Shown piece by piece: positions 53,576 to 64,000 of a stretch of DNA of 64,000 nt (position 1 is its first letter; each line of letters begins with the position of its first letter). Source of the DNA: Anaerolineae bacterium (GTDB taxonomy: Bacteria; Chloroflexota; Anaerolineae; Aggregatilineales; Phototrophicaceae); NCBI GenBank assembly GCA_022823165.1, contig JAJDXR010000081.1, positions 124,001 through 188,000 on the forward strand, in the 5' to 3' direction. The translations under genes were made by a program, and so were the position numbers. The notes under the pieces are model-generated. The model was not told the origin of the DNA and made no database searches. It was given only the letters and a program-made list of their open reading frames with translations.

Positions 53576-53683
53576 ATGGCTGAGGATGGTCTTACTGGCT
53601 TAAGCCGGCTGTACAGCTTTCCCGACCTGATTCGATTGAGTAAAGGGACACCGCCACATGGTAAAGCGAACCTACGACGATAA
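53576..53683 (+). CDS. Possible 35-codon ORF overlapping the leuA start
   Basis: ATG 53576 has a strong AGGGAGG site upstream and runs to TAA 53681-53683, overlapping leuA by 26 nt in another frame. Peptide starts [15 protein letters not shown] and contains several Leu codons (CTT, TTA, CTG, TTG), but not in a run. leuA has its own AAAGGGA. It may couple leuA translation to the upstream genes. Could be chance; no homologue known to me. Confidence 0.3.
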   Translation: MAEDGLTGLSRLYSFPDLIRLSKGTPPHGKANLRR

Positions 53684-55268
53684 TACGGTTATCATCTTCG
53701 ATACCACGCTGCGCGACGGCGAACAGAGCCCAGGCGCGACCCTGTCCAGCGCCGAGAAGCTGGAAATCGCCCGGCAGCTCGCTCGTTTGGGCGTAGATGT
53801 CATCGAAGCCGGTTTCCCGGCGGCATCGCCTGATGATCTCAGAGCTGTGCAGCGCATCGCGCGTGAAATCGGGACGATCGATGGGCCTGCAATCGCAGGC
53901 TTGGCTCGCTCCGTCGAAAGCGACATTCTCAGGGCTTGGGACGGCGTCAAAGCAGCGGCCAAACCCCGTATCCACACCTTTCTCGGGACTTCACCGAGCC
54001 ACCTGGCGATGTTGCGAATCGACAAGGAGCAGGGCCTGGATCTGATCCGCAGCGGCGTCACTTTGGCCAAGAGCCTCTGCGCTGATGTCGAATTCAGCCC
54101 CATGGACGCCGGCCGCACGGATACCGAATATCTGGTCCAGGCTTGCGCCGTGGCGGTGGAGTGCGGCGCGACCACGCTGAACATTCCGGATACGGTCGGC
54201 TATGTCATGCCCAGCGAATGGGCCGATACCCTGGAGATGCTGATCAACGAGACGCCGGGCGCCGGACCCGGCAGCGGCGTAATCTGGTCGGTGCACTGTC
54301 ACAATGATCTGGGCCTGGCCACCGCCAATACGCTGGCCGGGCTCACCCGGGGTGTGCGCCAGGTGGAAGTGACCATCAACGGCATCGGTGAGCGCGCCGG
54401 CAATACCAGCCTGGAAGAAGTCGTGATGGCTATCCACACGCGCAAGAGCTTCTATGATTTGCGGACGAATATCGACTCGACGCAGATCATGAAGACCAGC
54501 CGGCTGGTGCGCAATTATATGGGCATGCCGGTTCAGCCAAACAAGGCGATCGTCGGCGCCAACGCCTTCGCGCATGAATCCGGAATACATCAGGACGGCG
54601 TACTCAAGAACGCCGAAACCTTCGAAATCATGACACCGGAAGACGTCGGCTTGACGCAGAGCAAGCTGGTCCTGGGCAAGCACAGCGGGCGTCACGCCCT
54701 GCGTGTGCGTCTGCGCGAGCTGGGCTACGAAGTCGAGGGCGATGAGTTGATGGATGTCTTCCGGCGCTTCAAAGAGCTGGCGGACTTGAAGAAATCAGTC
54801 ACCGATGCCGATCTTGAAGCCCTGGTCGCTGATGAAGCCGCGCACAAACCCGAAGACCATTTTCGCCTGGTTGATATTCAGGTGGTATGCGGCACCATGG
54901 GCTTGCCCACAGCCACGGTGAAAATGTTGGACCAGGACGGTGAGGAAATTATCGTATCCGCGGTTGGCACTGGACCGGTTGACGCCTCGTACCGGGCGGT
55001 GGATCTGGTCATTGAGGCGCCGAATGAATTGCTGGAATTCAATGTCCACAGCGTCACCGAAGGCATCGACGCGCTGGGCGAAGTGACCGTGCGGATTTCG
55101 CCAATCGACAGCCCGCGCACCTTCGGGGGCTACGGCGCCGACAGCGATATCGTCGTATCCAGCGTCAAGGCCTACGTGGCGGCGCTCAATCGCATGATTT
55201 CCAGCCTGGGGCTGGGCGATATGGCGCCGGAAGGCGAGGCGGCTACCGTGGGACTAAGTGCTTCGTAA
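53658..55268 (+). CDS. leuA: 2-Isopropylmalate synthase
   Basis: 536 aa; commits 2-ketoisovalerate to leucine. HMGL-like barrel: [26 protein letters not shown] with metal-binding histidines, [13 protein letters not shown]. The C-terminal LeuA regulatory domain ([16 protein letters not shown] onward) is present, so leucine feedback is likely. Distinguished from the cimA-like gene downstream by [11 protein letters not shown] and the sequence after the barrel. Confidence 0.93.
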   Translation: MVKRTYDDNTVIIFDTTLRDGEQSPGATLSSAEKLEIARQLARLGVDVIEAGFPAASPDDLRAVQRIAREIGTIDGPAIAGLARSVESDILRAWDGVKAAAKPRIHTFLGTSPSHLAMLRIDKEQGLDLIRSGVTLAKSLCADVEFSPMDAGRTDTEYLVQACAVAVECGATTLNIPDTVGYVMPSEWADTLEMLINETPGAGPGSGVIWSVHCHNDLGLATANTLAGLTRGVRQVEVTINGIGERAGNTSLEEVVMAIHTRKSFYDLRTNIDSTQIMKTSRLVRNYMGMPVQPNKAIVGANAFAHESGIHQDGVLKNAETFEIMTPEDVGLTQSKLVLGKHSGRHALRVRLRELGYEVEGDELMDVFRRFKELADLKKSVTDADLEALVADEAAHKPEDHFRLVDIQVVCGTMGLPTATVKMLDQDGEEIIVSAVGTGPVDASYRAVDLVIEAPNELLEFNVHSVTEGIDALGEVTVRISPIDSPRTFGGYGADSDIVVSSVKAYVAALNRMISSLGLGDMAPEGEAATVGLSAS

Positions 55269-55297
55269 ACGAAAACAACTGTGATGAGGTATAGCAA

Positions 55298-56740
55298 ATG
55301 AGCCAAAATGGCAGGCCGCGTACGCTCTTCGAAAAAGTCTGGAATACCCATATCGTGCGCGAACAAAGCGCCGACGCGCCGGCGGTGCTTTACATTGACT
55401 TGCACCTGGTGCACGAGGTGACATCGCCTCAAGCCTTCTCGATGATTCGCGATCGTGGCTTAAAGGTGCGCCGTCCCGACCAAACCATCGGCACCATGGA
55501 CCACAGTACGCCGACCACGCCCAGAAACGAGCTGGGCATCATCCCGGTCGCCGATGCCATGGCGGCTAAACAGCTTGACACTTTCACCAAAAACTGTGAT
55601 GACTTTGGCATCCCTATGTACGCCCTGGGCGATGAGCATCAGGGCATCGTGCATGTGATTGGGCCCGAGCAGGGCTTGACCCAGCCGGGCATGACCATCG
55701 TCTGCGGCGACAGCCACACCAGCACTCATGGCGCGTTTGGCGCCCTGGCTTTTGGCATCGGCACCAGCGAGGTTGGGCATGTCCTGGCGACGCAGACGCT
55801 GCTGCAAAACCGGCCGCATACCATGGCGGTCAATGTGGAGGGCAAGCTTGGCGAAGGGGTCACAGCCAAGGACATCATCCTGGCGGTCATCGCGCGCATC
55901 GGCATCGGCGGCGGCACCGGACACGTCTTTGAGTACCGCGGCGAAGCCATCCGCAGTTTGAGCATGGAAGGGCGGATGACGGTCTGCAATATGTCGATTG
56001 AAGGCGGCGCGCGCGCCGGCATGGTGGCGCCGGATGATACCACTTTCGAGTACATTCAGGGGCGGCAGCACGCGCCGCAGGGCGCTGACTGGGATGCCGC
56101 CCTCGCGCGCTGGCGGCAATTGCCGACCGATGATGGCGCGGCCTTCGACCAGGAGATCAGCTTGCGCGCGGATGAGCTGATTCCGATGATTACCTACGGC
56201 ACTAATCCAGGCATGGGCATGCCGATTGACGCGGCGGTGCCGGCGCCCGAAGACGAGCGCGACATCAACAGAAAAATTGCGCTGGAGAAGGCGCTGGCTT
56301 ATATGGACCTGGCGCCAGGGCAGCAATTGCTGGGCAAAGCTATCGATGTCGTATTTATCGGCAGCTGCACCAATTCTCGCATCACGGATTTGCGGCAGGC
56401 GGCGCAGTTTATGCAGGGCCGCAAAGTGGCTGATTCCGTGCGCATGATGGTGGTGCCGGGTTCGCAGCAGGTGAAGCGACAGGCCGAAAACGAGGGCTTG
56501 CACGAGATATTCCGGGCGGCGGGCGCGGAATGGCGCGAGGCCGGCTGTTCGATGTGCATCGCCATGAACGGCGACCAACTGCAGCCCGGTCAATACGCCG
56601 TATCGACCAGTAATCGAAACTTTGAAGGCCGGCAAGGCAAGGGCGGCCGGACTTTTCTGGCCAGTCCGCTGACGGCCGCGGCATCGGCTGTTGCCGGTTC
56701 CGTGACCGATCCGCGCGCCATGCTGGCCGGCTTGAATTGA
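55298..56740 (+). CDS. leuC: 3-Isopropylmalate dehydratase, large subunit
   Basis: 480 aa, aconitase family with a 4Fe-4S cluster. Cluster ligands: CTNSR and [25 protein letters not shown] cut at [10 protein letters not shown] is also standard. Together with LeuD it also handles citramalate, so it can serve both the leuA and cimA routes. RBS GATGAGG upstream; leuD begins 11 nt after its stop. Confidence 0.95.
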   Translation: MSQNGRPRTLFEKVWNTHIVREQSADAPAVLYIDLHLVHEVTSPQAFSMIRDRGLKVRRPDQTIGTMDHSTPTTPRNELGIIPVADAMAAKQLDTFTKNCDDFGIPMYALGDEHQGIVHVIGPEQGLTQPGMTIVCGDSHTSTHGAFGALAFGIGTSEVGHVLATQTLLQNRPHTMAVNVEGKLGEGVTAKDIILAVIARIGIGGGTGHVFEYRGEAIRSLSMEGRMTVCNMSIEGGARAGMVAPDDTTFEYIQGRQHAPQGADWDAALARWRQLPTDDGAAFDQEISLRADELIPMITYGTNPGMGMPIDAAVPAPEDERDINRKIALEKALAYMDLAPGQQLLGKAIDVVFIGSCTNSRITDLRQAAQFMQGRKVADSVRMMVVPGSQQVKRQAENEGLHEIFRAAGAEWREAGCSMCIAMNGDQLQPGQYAVSTSNRNFEGRQGKGGRTFLASPLTAAASAVAGSVTDPRAMLAGLN

Positions 56741-56751
56741 GGAGGGGCGCA

Positions 56752-57363
56752 GTGGAAAAAGTAAAGCGAATCAGCGGCAGCATCGTCTCCATGCCGGTCA
56801 ACGATATCGACACCGACCAGATCATCCCGGCGCGCTTCCTGAAAGTGACTGACAAGCAGGGCTTGGGCAAAGCCGCCTTCTGCGATTGGCGCTACCTGGA
56901 AGACGGCGAGACGCCCAATCCCGAGTTTGTACTCAATCGGCCCGAATATCGCGGCGCCTCGGTTTTGATCGCGGGCAATAATTTCGGCTGCGGCAGTTCA
57001 CGCGAGCATGCGCCCTGGGCGCTGCTTGGCGCTGGATTCAAAGCCGTAATCAGCACCGACTTCGCCGATATTTTTCGCAACAATGCGCTGAAGAACGGTT
57101 TGCTGCCGATTATCGTCGACGCAGACACCCAGCAGCAATTGTTCAGCCTGGCCGAGGAAGACCCCAGTACCAGCGTCTCCGTTGACGTCGACGCGCAGAC
57201 CCTGACGCTGCCGGATGGGCGCGCCGTCAGTTTCCCGCTGGATGGCTTCGCCAAGTATTGTTTGCTCAACGGCGTCGATCAGCTTGGCTATTTGCTGGCG
57301 CTTGATGACGAGGTTAGCGCTTATGAATCCGGCCATCCACAGCGAGTTATGACCACTGCCTAG
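56752..57363 (+). CDS. leuD: 3-Isopropylmalate dehydratase, small subunit
   Basis: 203 aa, swivel domain. NDIDTDQIIPARFLK and NNFGCGSSREHAPWAL are diagnostic. Start GTG 56752, with GAGGAGGGG at correct spacing; a TTG 15 nt earlier overlaps the leuC stop but is less likely. Confidence 0.94.
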   Translation: MEKVKRISGSIVSMPVNDIDTDQIIPARFLKVTDKQGLGKAAFCDWRYLEDGETPNPEFVLNRPEYRGASVLIAGNNFGCGSSREHAPWALLGAGFKAVISTDFADIFRNNALKNGLLPIIVDADTQQQLFSLAEEDPSTSVSVDVDAQTLTLPDGRAVSFPLDGFAKYCLLNGVDQLGYLLALDDEVSAYESGHPQRVMTTA

Positions 57364-57397
57364 CGACCCAGGGTCAAAAAGACCCGGGAGGACCTGG

Positions 57398-59008
<1,611 letters not shown>

Positions 59009-59067
59009 CTTAGCGATTCGCGAGCTCAAGCGGCTCCGCCGCCGCTGCAAACATGGAGAGAGTCCAA

Positions 59068-60129
59068 ATGAAAGCGACCATTGCAGTTCTGCCCGGCGAC
59101 GGCATCGGGCCCGAAGTAGTGGCGAAGTCAACCGAGCTCTTGTCGGCCATTGCTGACAAGCACGGTCATGAATTCACATTTGTCGAGGGTTTGATCGGCG
59201 GCATCGCCATTGACGAGCGCGGCGACCCGCTGCCCGCCGAGACCGTCGCAATCTGCGAAAAGGCCGACGCCATTCTGCTCGGCGCCGTTGGGGGACCCAA
59301 ATGGTCCGACCCGACAGCGACCGTGCAGCCCGAGCGGGGTTTGCTGGGACTGCGGCAGCACTTCGGGCTATTCGCCAATTTGCGGCCGGTGAAGACCTAT
59401 CCGGCTTTGGTTGAGCATGCGCCGCTGCGCGCCGAATTGCTGCAAGATGTCGATATTCTCTTCGTGCGTGAGTTGGTCAGCGGCATCTATTTCGGCGATA
59501 GACAAGAACAAGGCGATGGCGACTCGGCTTTCGATACGATGACTTACCAGCGCGCGGAAGTCGAGCAAGTCGCCAATGTTGCCTTCCGCGCCGCTCAAGG
59601 CCGCCGCAAAAAATTGTGCTCGGTAGATAAAGCCAATGTCCTGGCGAGCATGCGCTTGTGGCGGCGCGCGGTAGTCGATGTGCGCGCCGAATACGACGAT
59701 GTGGAGCTGGAGCACTTGCTGGTGGACGCCGCCACCATGCACCTGCTGACGCGTCCTAACAGCTTTGATGTGATCCTGGCGGGAAATATGTTTGGGGACA
59801 TCTTGAGCGACGAGGCCTCAGTTTTAGCCGGCAGCCTGGGCATGCTGCCATCGGCTTCCTTGCGAGCCGATCAATTTGGGCTGTACGAACCGGTGCATGG
59901 CTCCGCGCCTGATATCGCGGGCCAAGGCAAAGCCAACCCCATCGGCATGTTTCTCAGCGCCGCCATGCTGCTGCGTTACAGCTTGCAGTTGGAGGCAGAA
60001 GCCGGCGCGATCGAATCCGCAATCGACGCCGCCCTGGATGCCGGCTTGCGGACGGCCGATATCGCCAGCCCAGGCGAGGCAAGCGTTACGACCGACGAAT
60101 TTGCGGCCGCCGTGATTAGCTGCCTGTAA
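59068..60129 (+). CDS. leuB: 3-Isopropylmalate dehydrogenase
   Basis: 353 aa, NAD-dependent beta-decarboxylating dehydrogenase. VLPGDGIGPEVV, VRELVSGIYFGDR, GNMFGDILSDEAS and EPVHGSAPDIAGQGKANP. ATG 59068 has GGAGAG 6 nt upstream; ATG 59053 is in frame but overlaps that ribosome site. Last gene of the nine-gene operon. Confidence 0.95.
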   Translation: MKATIAVLPGDGIGPEVVAKSTELLSAIADKHGHEFTFVEGLIGGIAIDERGDPLPAETVAICEKADAILLGAVGGPKWSDPTATVQPERGLLGLRQHFGLFANLRPVKTYPALVEHAPLRAELLQDVDILFVRELVSGIYFGDRQEQGDGDSAFDTMTYQRAEVEQVANVAFRAAQGRRKKLCSVDKANVLASMRLWRRAVVDVRAEYDDVELEHLLVDAATMHLLTRPNSFDVILAGNMFGDILSDEASVLAGSLGMLPSASLRADQFGLYEPVHGSAPDIAGQGKANPIGMFLSAAMLLRYSLQLEAEAGAIESAIDAALDAGLRTADIASPGEASVTTDEFAAAVISCL

Positions 60130-60170
60130 ATTGTCGCTGGTTACTCGGCGGTTGCGCTGCGCCGCGGCCT

Positions 60171-61502
60171 TTACCAAAGCGATTGCGGCGCCAATTGAGC
60201 TTTAGCTTCAACGCGCGCGACATCGGCGCCTAACTCATTTAACAGTTCGTCGATTGCTTCATAGCCGCGATCAATCTGATAGACATTGTCGATGATGCTT
60301 TCGCCGTCGGCCGCCAGCGCGGCCAGCAGCACGGTCGCGCCCGAACGGATATTGTCAGCGCTTATGCTGGCGGCTTTCAGGCGCTCGACGCCCTTGATGA
60401 TGCACACATTGCTTTGGCTGATAAGAATGTCAGCGCCCATCTGCAGCAGCGCCTCGACATAATCATAGCGGTTATCGAAGATGCGCTCGCGGATGTAGCT
60501 CGTGCCGTCCGCCAGCGCCGACAGCGCAGCCACGCAAGGTTGCAAGTCCGTTGGGAAGCCGGGGTAAGGGTGGGTCTGGATATTGATCGGATTCAAGCGC
60601 CGCCGCAGGGAGCGGCGCACACGGATCGAGCGCTGGCCCGAGCTGATGTCTACCCCCATTTGCTCCAGTTTTGCGCTGACTATGCGCAGATGCGACGGAT
60701 CAACATTGCGCAGGGTGACATCGCCGCCAGCCATAGCGCAGGCCATCATCATGGTGCCGGCAACCAGCCGATCAGGCATGGGCCTGTATTCCACCGCTGT
60801 CAGCCGGCTGACGCCGTTGATGTAAAGCGTACTGGCGCCAAGGCCCCGAATATCAGCGCCCATCTTGTTGAGGAAGTTGCCGAAGTCGACTACTTCGGGT
60901 TCGACCGAAGCATTTTCGAGAATGGTCTGGCCCTCAGCCAATGAAGCCGCCAACATCAGGTTTTCAGTGCCGGTGTGGCTGGGCAGATCGAGATAGAGCA
61001 AGGCGCCCTTGAAGCGCCCGCCTTCGAGTTCAATAACGGTGCGGCCATCCTCGAAATACTCGACGTCCGCGCCCAGACGGGCGAAGCCGCGATGATGAAA
61101 ATCGATTTTGCGAGTACCGATATCGCAACCGCCGCTGCCCGGCAATTCAACATAGCCAAGGCGGGCTTGCAAGGGCGCCAGGAACAAGACCGACCCGCGG
61201 AAGCGTCCGGCGATCTCTTCCGGCAAGATGCCGCTGCTGACCCCGGATGCATCAATGCGAACGGTCTTGGCCGGTTTGTCGTGATGGACGCTGGCGCCTA
61301 TCGCGCGCAGCAATTCCAATGCTCGCTCAACATCTTCAATGTCGGGCACCTCATGTAGAACCGTCTCACCCTCGTCAACGACAATTGATGCCGCCAGCAT
61401 AGCCAGAATCGCGTTTTTGGCGCGCTGCACCTCAATTTCGCCATTGAGCGGGCGCCCGCCCAAGACTCGAAAAGCTGTTTCATTCACCGTCGCTAGCGTC
61501 AT
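60171..61502 (-). CDS. murA: UDP-N-acetylglucosamine 1-carboxyvinyltransferase
   Basis: 443 aa; first step of peptidoglycan precursor synthesis. Lys-Asn of the active site is in VQRAKNAILAML. The catalytic cysteine is in GSGGCDIGTRKIDFH, with a short insertion before GGC; it is retained, so fosfomycin sensitivity is expected by family rule. ATG 61502 begins the conserved protein; the frame continues to 61727 but that part overlaps the SAM riboswitch on the opposite strand. Confidence 0.92.
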   Translation of the reverse strand: MTLATVNETAFRVLGGRPLNGEIEVQRAKNAILAMLAASIVVDEGETVLHEVPDIEDVERALELLRAIGASVHHDKPAKTVRIDASGVSSGILPEEIAGRFRGSVLFLAPLQARLGYVELPGSGGCDIGTRKIDFHHRGFARLGADVEYFEDGRTVIELEGGRFKGALLYLDLPSHTGTENLMLAASLAEGQTILENASVEPEVVDFGNFLNKMGADIRGLGASTLYINGVSRLTAVEYRPMPDRLVAGTMMMACAMAGGDVTLRNVDPSHLRIVSAKLEQMGVDISSGQRSIRVRRSLRRRLNPINIQTHPYPGFPTDLQPCVAALSALADGTSYIRERIFDNRYDYVEALLQMGADILISQSNVCIIKGVERLKAASISADNIRSGATVLLAALAADGESIIDNVYQIDRGYEAIDELLNELGADVARVEAKAQLAPQSLW

Positions 61503-61595
61503 GCTTCTTCGCCTGCATCCTTGAAAAGGAAGTCGCTGATATTGACTTCCAAGAATATCATAATTCTTAATTAGCGCGTGAGACAGACGGGCGAT

Positions 61596-61624
61596 TTGCG
61601 ATTCGGCGCCAGCTGTGATATAGT
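61596..61624 (+). promoter_or_regulatory. Promoter of the metB riboswitch transcript
   Basis: TTGCGA (61596-61601), 17-bp spacer, TATAGT (61619-61624), with TG at position -2 of the -10 (extended -10). It lies about 45 bp before the SAM-I aptamer, in the region shared with the divergent murA. Confidence 0.65.
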
Positions 61625-61667
61625 CCACGTTGATTAACAAAATTAACAATTGAAGAGTAAGTTTGCG

Positions 61668-61767
61668 CTTATCCAGAGGTGGTGGAGAGACCGACTCGGC
61701 GAAGCCACAGCAACCCCCAGATGGCAATGGGAAGGTGCTAATTTCGGCAGATATTCTGGAAGATGAG
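61668..61767 (+). promoter_or_regulatory. SAM-I riboswitch (S-box) aptamer
   Basis: CTTATC (61668-61673) pairs with GATGAG (61762-61767) to close P1. Conserved segments between are AGAGGTGGTGGAGAGACCG, GAAGCCACAGCAACC and AAGGTGCTAATTTCGGCAG, which match the S-box consensus (including the GAAGCC...GCAACC and AAGGUGCUAAUUCC features). A terminator follows at 61856-61894. Expected to turn off metB at high S-adenosylmethionine. Confidence 0.93.
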
Positions 61768-61855
61768 GGTAAACGCCTGAACCGCCCAAGAACATTTCGA
61801 GGCGGCAGGTCATTCCGTAGACTGTGCCTCAGTCACTTCTACTATAAAGTCTCGG

Positions 61856-61894
61856 AAGCCCAAACTGGCGTATTTTCAGCCGTTTGGGCTTTTT
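61856..61894 (+). terminator. Expression-platform terminator of the SAM-I riboswitch
   Basis: AAGCCCAAAC (61856-61865) pairs with GTTTGGGCTT (61882-61891), 10 bp, followed by TTT. It ends 6 nt before the metB Shine-Dalgarno sequence. Confidence 0.9.
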
Positions 61895-61914
61895 CTATTG
61901 GGGAGGAATCAAAC

Positions 61915-63165
61915 ATGAAAGCGAACGATAATCGGTTTAATCCCGGCCACAGCGGCGCCAGCACTCAATCAGTTCATGGCGGCTGCGCGCGGGACAAGGC
62001 CTTTCACTCGGTGACGACGCCCATTGTGCAATCCGCCACTTACACATTTAACAATACTGCCGAAGTGATCGACTTTCTGGACAAGAAAGTCTATGGCGGA
62101 GAGCTGGATCGCGAAGAATACGGGCGCTATGGCAACCCCACCACCTGGTCGCTGGAGAATCGAATTGCCGAGCTTGAAGGAGCCGAGGATGCCGTGGTCT
62201 ACCCTTCGGGCATGTCGGCGGTGACGTCCTTGTTTCTGACCGTGCTGCGCCCCGGTACGCATATCGTCATGACCGACGACTGTTACCGCCGTACGCGCCA
62301 ATTCTGCCAGACGACTCTGGATAAATTCGGCATCGACACCAGTATTGTGCCCATGGCGGATTACGATGCCCTGGAAGCGGCAATAATCCCGCGCAAGACG
62401 CGTTTCATCTTTACCGAGACGCCCACCAACCCCTACCTGCGCGTGGCCGACCTGCGGCGGCTGGTCGAGCTGGGCAAGCAATATCGGGTCATGACGCTGC
62501 TGGATACCACCTTCGCCACGCCCGTCAACCTGCGGCCGCTGGAGTACGGAGTCGATTTCGCAATGCACAGCGCCACCAAGTACATCGGCGGCCACAACGA
62601 TGTCCTAGCCGGTGTGATCGCCGGCGATAAAGGCCGGATTAAGGCGCTCAAAGACGCGCGCGGAATCCTGGGCAATGTGGTGGATCCGCATCAGGCCTAC
62701 TTGCTTGAGCGCGGGCTTAAGACTATGGCTTTGCGCGTGCGCCATCAGAACGCAAGCGGACTGGCGGTTGCGAGCTTCCTGGAGAGGCATCCGAAAATCG
62801 ATCGCGTCTATTACCCGGGCCTGCCTTCGCATCCGGATCATGAGATTGCCGCGGCGCAGATGGCTGGTTACGGCGGCGTCGTCAGCTTTGAAGTCGCCGG
62901 CGATATGAAGACGACCAGCGACTTTATTGATAGACTGCGCATTCCCTATATTGCGCCCAGCCTGGGCGGCGCGGAAAGCCTGATTGAGCAGCCGGCTTAC
63001 TTCAGCTACTACGATCTCAGCAGCGAGGAGAGGCAAGCGATTGGCATCAAAGACAATCTCGTTCGCTTCGCCCTCGGCATTGAGGATGCGGAAGACATCA
63101 TCGCTGATCTGGACGCTTCGCTGCAGGCTGTGCCGGCGGCAGTTTCCGCTCGGCAAACAGGCTGA
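61915..63165 (+). CDS. metB: Cystathionine gamma-synthase/lyase family PLP enzyme
   Basis: 416 aa, Cys/Met metabolism PLP family. PLP-Lys in HSATKYIGGHNDVLAG; YGRYGNPTTWSLE and EGAEDAVVYPSGMSAV are standard. The SAM-I riboswitch control supports a methionine-synthesis role (MetB). Related activities, such as MetZ or a lyase, cannot be excluded from sequence. ATG 61915 has GGGAGGA 7 nt upstream; longer versions of the frame run into the riboswitch. Confidence 0.85.
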   Translation: MKANDNRFNPGHSGASTQSVHGGCARDKAFHSVTTPIVQSATYTFNNTAEVIDFLDKKVYGGELDREEYGRYGNPTTWSLENRIAELEGAEDAVVYPSGMSAVTSLFLTVLRPGTHIVMTDDCYRRTRQFCQTTLDKFGIDTSIVPMADYDALEAAIIPRKTRFIFTETPTNPYLRVADLRRLVELGKQYRVMTLLDTTFATPVNLRPLEYGVDFAMHSATKYIGGHNDVLAGVIAGDKGRIKALKDARGILGNVVDPHQAYLLERGLKTMALRVRHQNASGLAVASFLERHPKIDRVYYPGLPSHPDHEIAAAQMAGYGGVVSFEVAGDMKTTSDFIDRLRIPYIAPSLGGAESLIEQPAYFSYYDLSSEERQAIGIKDNLVRFALGIEDAEDIIADLDASLQAVPAAVSARQTG

Positions 63166-63190
63166 TTACATCAAAGTTCGCTGCCAGCAA

Positions 63191-64000
63191 TCAAGCCAGC
63201 AAACTGAGGATTTGGTCAATATCGTCGTCGGCCTGCAGAATCCGATTGCGAGCGCCGGGTGTAATGCCGGCGAGCTGATCGGCATGGTAGCCGATGGTGG
63301 CTTCCGGATCTTTTAGAATGTTGCCGGTGAGCACAGCCAGCACCGTGTCGCCGGGTTTGATGGCGCCGTTTGCAACCAGCTTCTTGACGCCCGCCACTGA
63401 ACAGGCGGAGGCCGGTTCGCAGCCAATGCCAGCGCCGTCGACGACTGCTTTGGCATCCATGATCTGCTCGTCGCTGACTTCTTCCACCAGGCCATTGGTC
63501 CATTCCAGTGTGCGGATGGCTTTCTGCAGATTAACCGGATTGCCGATCTTGATGGCTGTGGCGATCGTCCGCGCGTTGACCGGCTCGAAGTTTCTGAAGC
63601 CGGCGCGAAAATGCCGGTAGAGCGGATTGGCGCCATCAGCCTGGATAATTGCCAGCCGCGGCATGCGGTCAATCAGGCCGACCTCAAGCATTTCCAGCAG
63701 CGCCTTGCCAAAGGCGGAACTGTTGCCGAGATTGCCGCCGGGCGCCACGATCCAGTCCGGCGCCTGCCAGCGCAGTTGCTGCAGCGCTTCAAACATGATC
63801 GACTTCTGCCCCTCAAGACGGAAGGGATTGATCGAATTCAAGACGTAAATGCCCAGGCGCTGCGACACTTGCTGGACCAGCTCCATATTGCGATCGAAGT
63901 CGGCTTTGATTTGAATGCAGGTCGCGCCATAGGCGATGCCTTGAGCGAGCTTGCCCATGGCGATTTGCTGGTCCTGCAGAAAGACGATGCCTTGTAGGCC
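63191..64000 (-). CDS. thrC: Threonine synthase (5' end missing)
   Basis: The frame stays open at the window end, so the N-terminal part, including the PLP-Lys, is outside. Visible: GKLAQGIAYGATCIQIKADF cut at AQGIAYGA, LNSINPFRLEGQK, and the PLP phosphate loop GGNLGNSSAFGKALLE. These and GNPVNLQKAIRTLEW identify a class of threonine synthases. Converges on metB (25 bp gap). Another beta-family PLP enzyme is unlikely. Confidence 0.88.
   Translation of the reverse strand, partial: GLQGIVFLQDQQIAMGKLAQGIAYGATCIQIKADFDRNMELVQQVSQRLGIYVLNSINPFRLEGQKSIMFEALQQLRWQAPDWIVAPGGNLGNSSAFGKALLEMLEVGLIDRMPRLAIIQADGANPLYRHFRAGFRNFEPVNARTIATAIKIGNPVNLQKAIRTLEWTNGLVEEVSDEQIMDAKAVVDGAGIGCEPASACSVAGVKKLVANGAIKPGDTVLAVLTGNILKDPEATIGYHADQLAGITPGARNRILQADDDIDQILSLLA

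Noticed and set aside
55460..56635. 391-codon frame antisense to leuC
   Set aside because: Typical GC-rich shadow frame; leuC has complete catalytic motifs on the other strand.

Overview
The window reads as a GC-rich bacterial chromosome segment, gene-dense, with genes on both strands. I see no rRNA, CRISPR array, prophage, transposase or plasmid gene. The lineage is an inference. LysM proteins with long Thr/Pro linkers, a SARP-like regulator, separate hisI and hisE, a valS T-box and a SAM-I riboswitch fit a Chloroflexota (Anaerolineae-like) genome, but no marker gene here settles it.

Layout. 1-6.4 kb: the end of a membrane glycosyltransferase and three LysM proteins, one carrying a glycosidase-like domain that has lost both catalytic acids. 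6.5-14 kb: valS with a T-box leader, tRNA-Thr, mutL, and a dGTPase-Ser/Thr kinase pair. 14-20 kb: a sugar ABC importer without its ATPase gene, followed by a class II aldolase and an ADP-dependent-type sugar kinase. 20-23 kb: selB and a coiled-coil protein. 23.2-23.5 kb: a short inverted-repeat (MITE-like) element. 23.6-26.6 kb: hisHAFIE behind a His-codon leader peptide and attenuator. 26.5-32.4 kb: a double DsbA-fold exported protein, a thioesterase, an acyl-CoA ligase and a SARP-like regulator. 32.4-34.7 kb: tRNA-Arg and gyrB. 34.7-38.7 kb: a five-gene carbamoyltransferase / SGNH / small-membrane-protein cluster. 38.8-45.8 kb: a LON-domain protein, an alpha/beta-hydrolase-acyl-CoA ligase fusion, a rhodanese, a CelD-type acetyltransferase and a GT4 glycosyltransferase. 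46-49 kb: argGH. 49-60 kb: a nine-gene branched-chain amino acid operon (ilvE-ilvB-ilvN-ilvC-leuA-leuC-leuD-cimA-leuB) behind a Val/Leu/Ile leader peptide and attenuator. 60-64 kb: murA, metB behind a SAM-I riboswitch, and the 3' part of thrC.

The strongest theme is RNA-level amino acid sensing. Within 64 kb there are four cis-acting leaders: T-box on valS, ribosome-mediated attenuators on his and ilv/leu, and SAM-I on metB. In both attenuators the competing hairpins can be written base by base from the sequence and fit the stalled-ribosome model. A second theme is short dispersed hairpin repeats in the intergenic spaces, one of them between the sugar-binding protein and its permeases.
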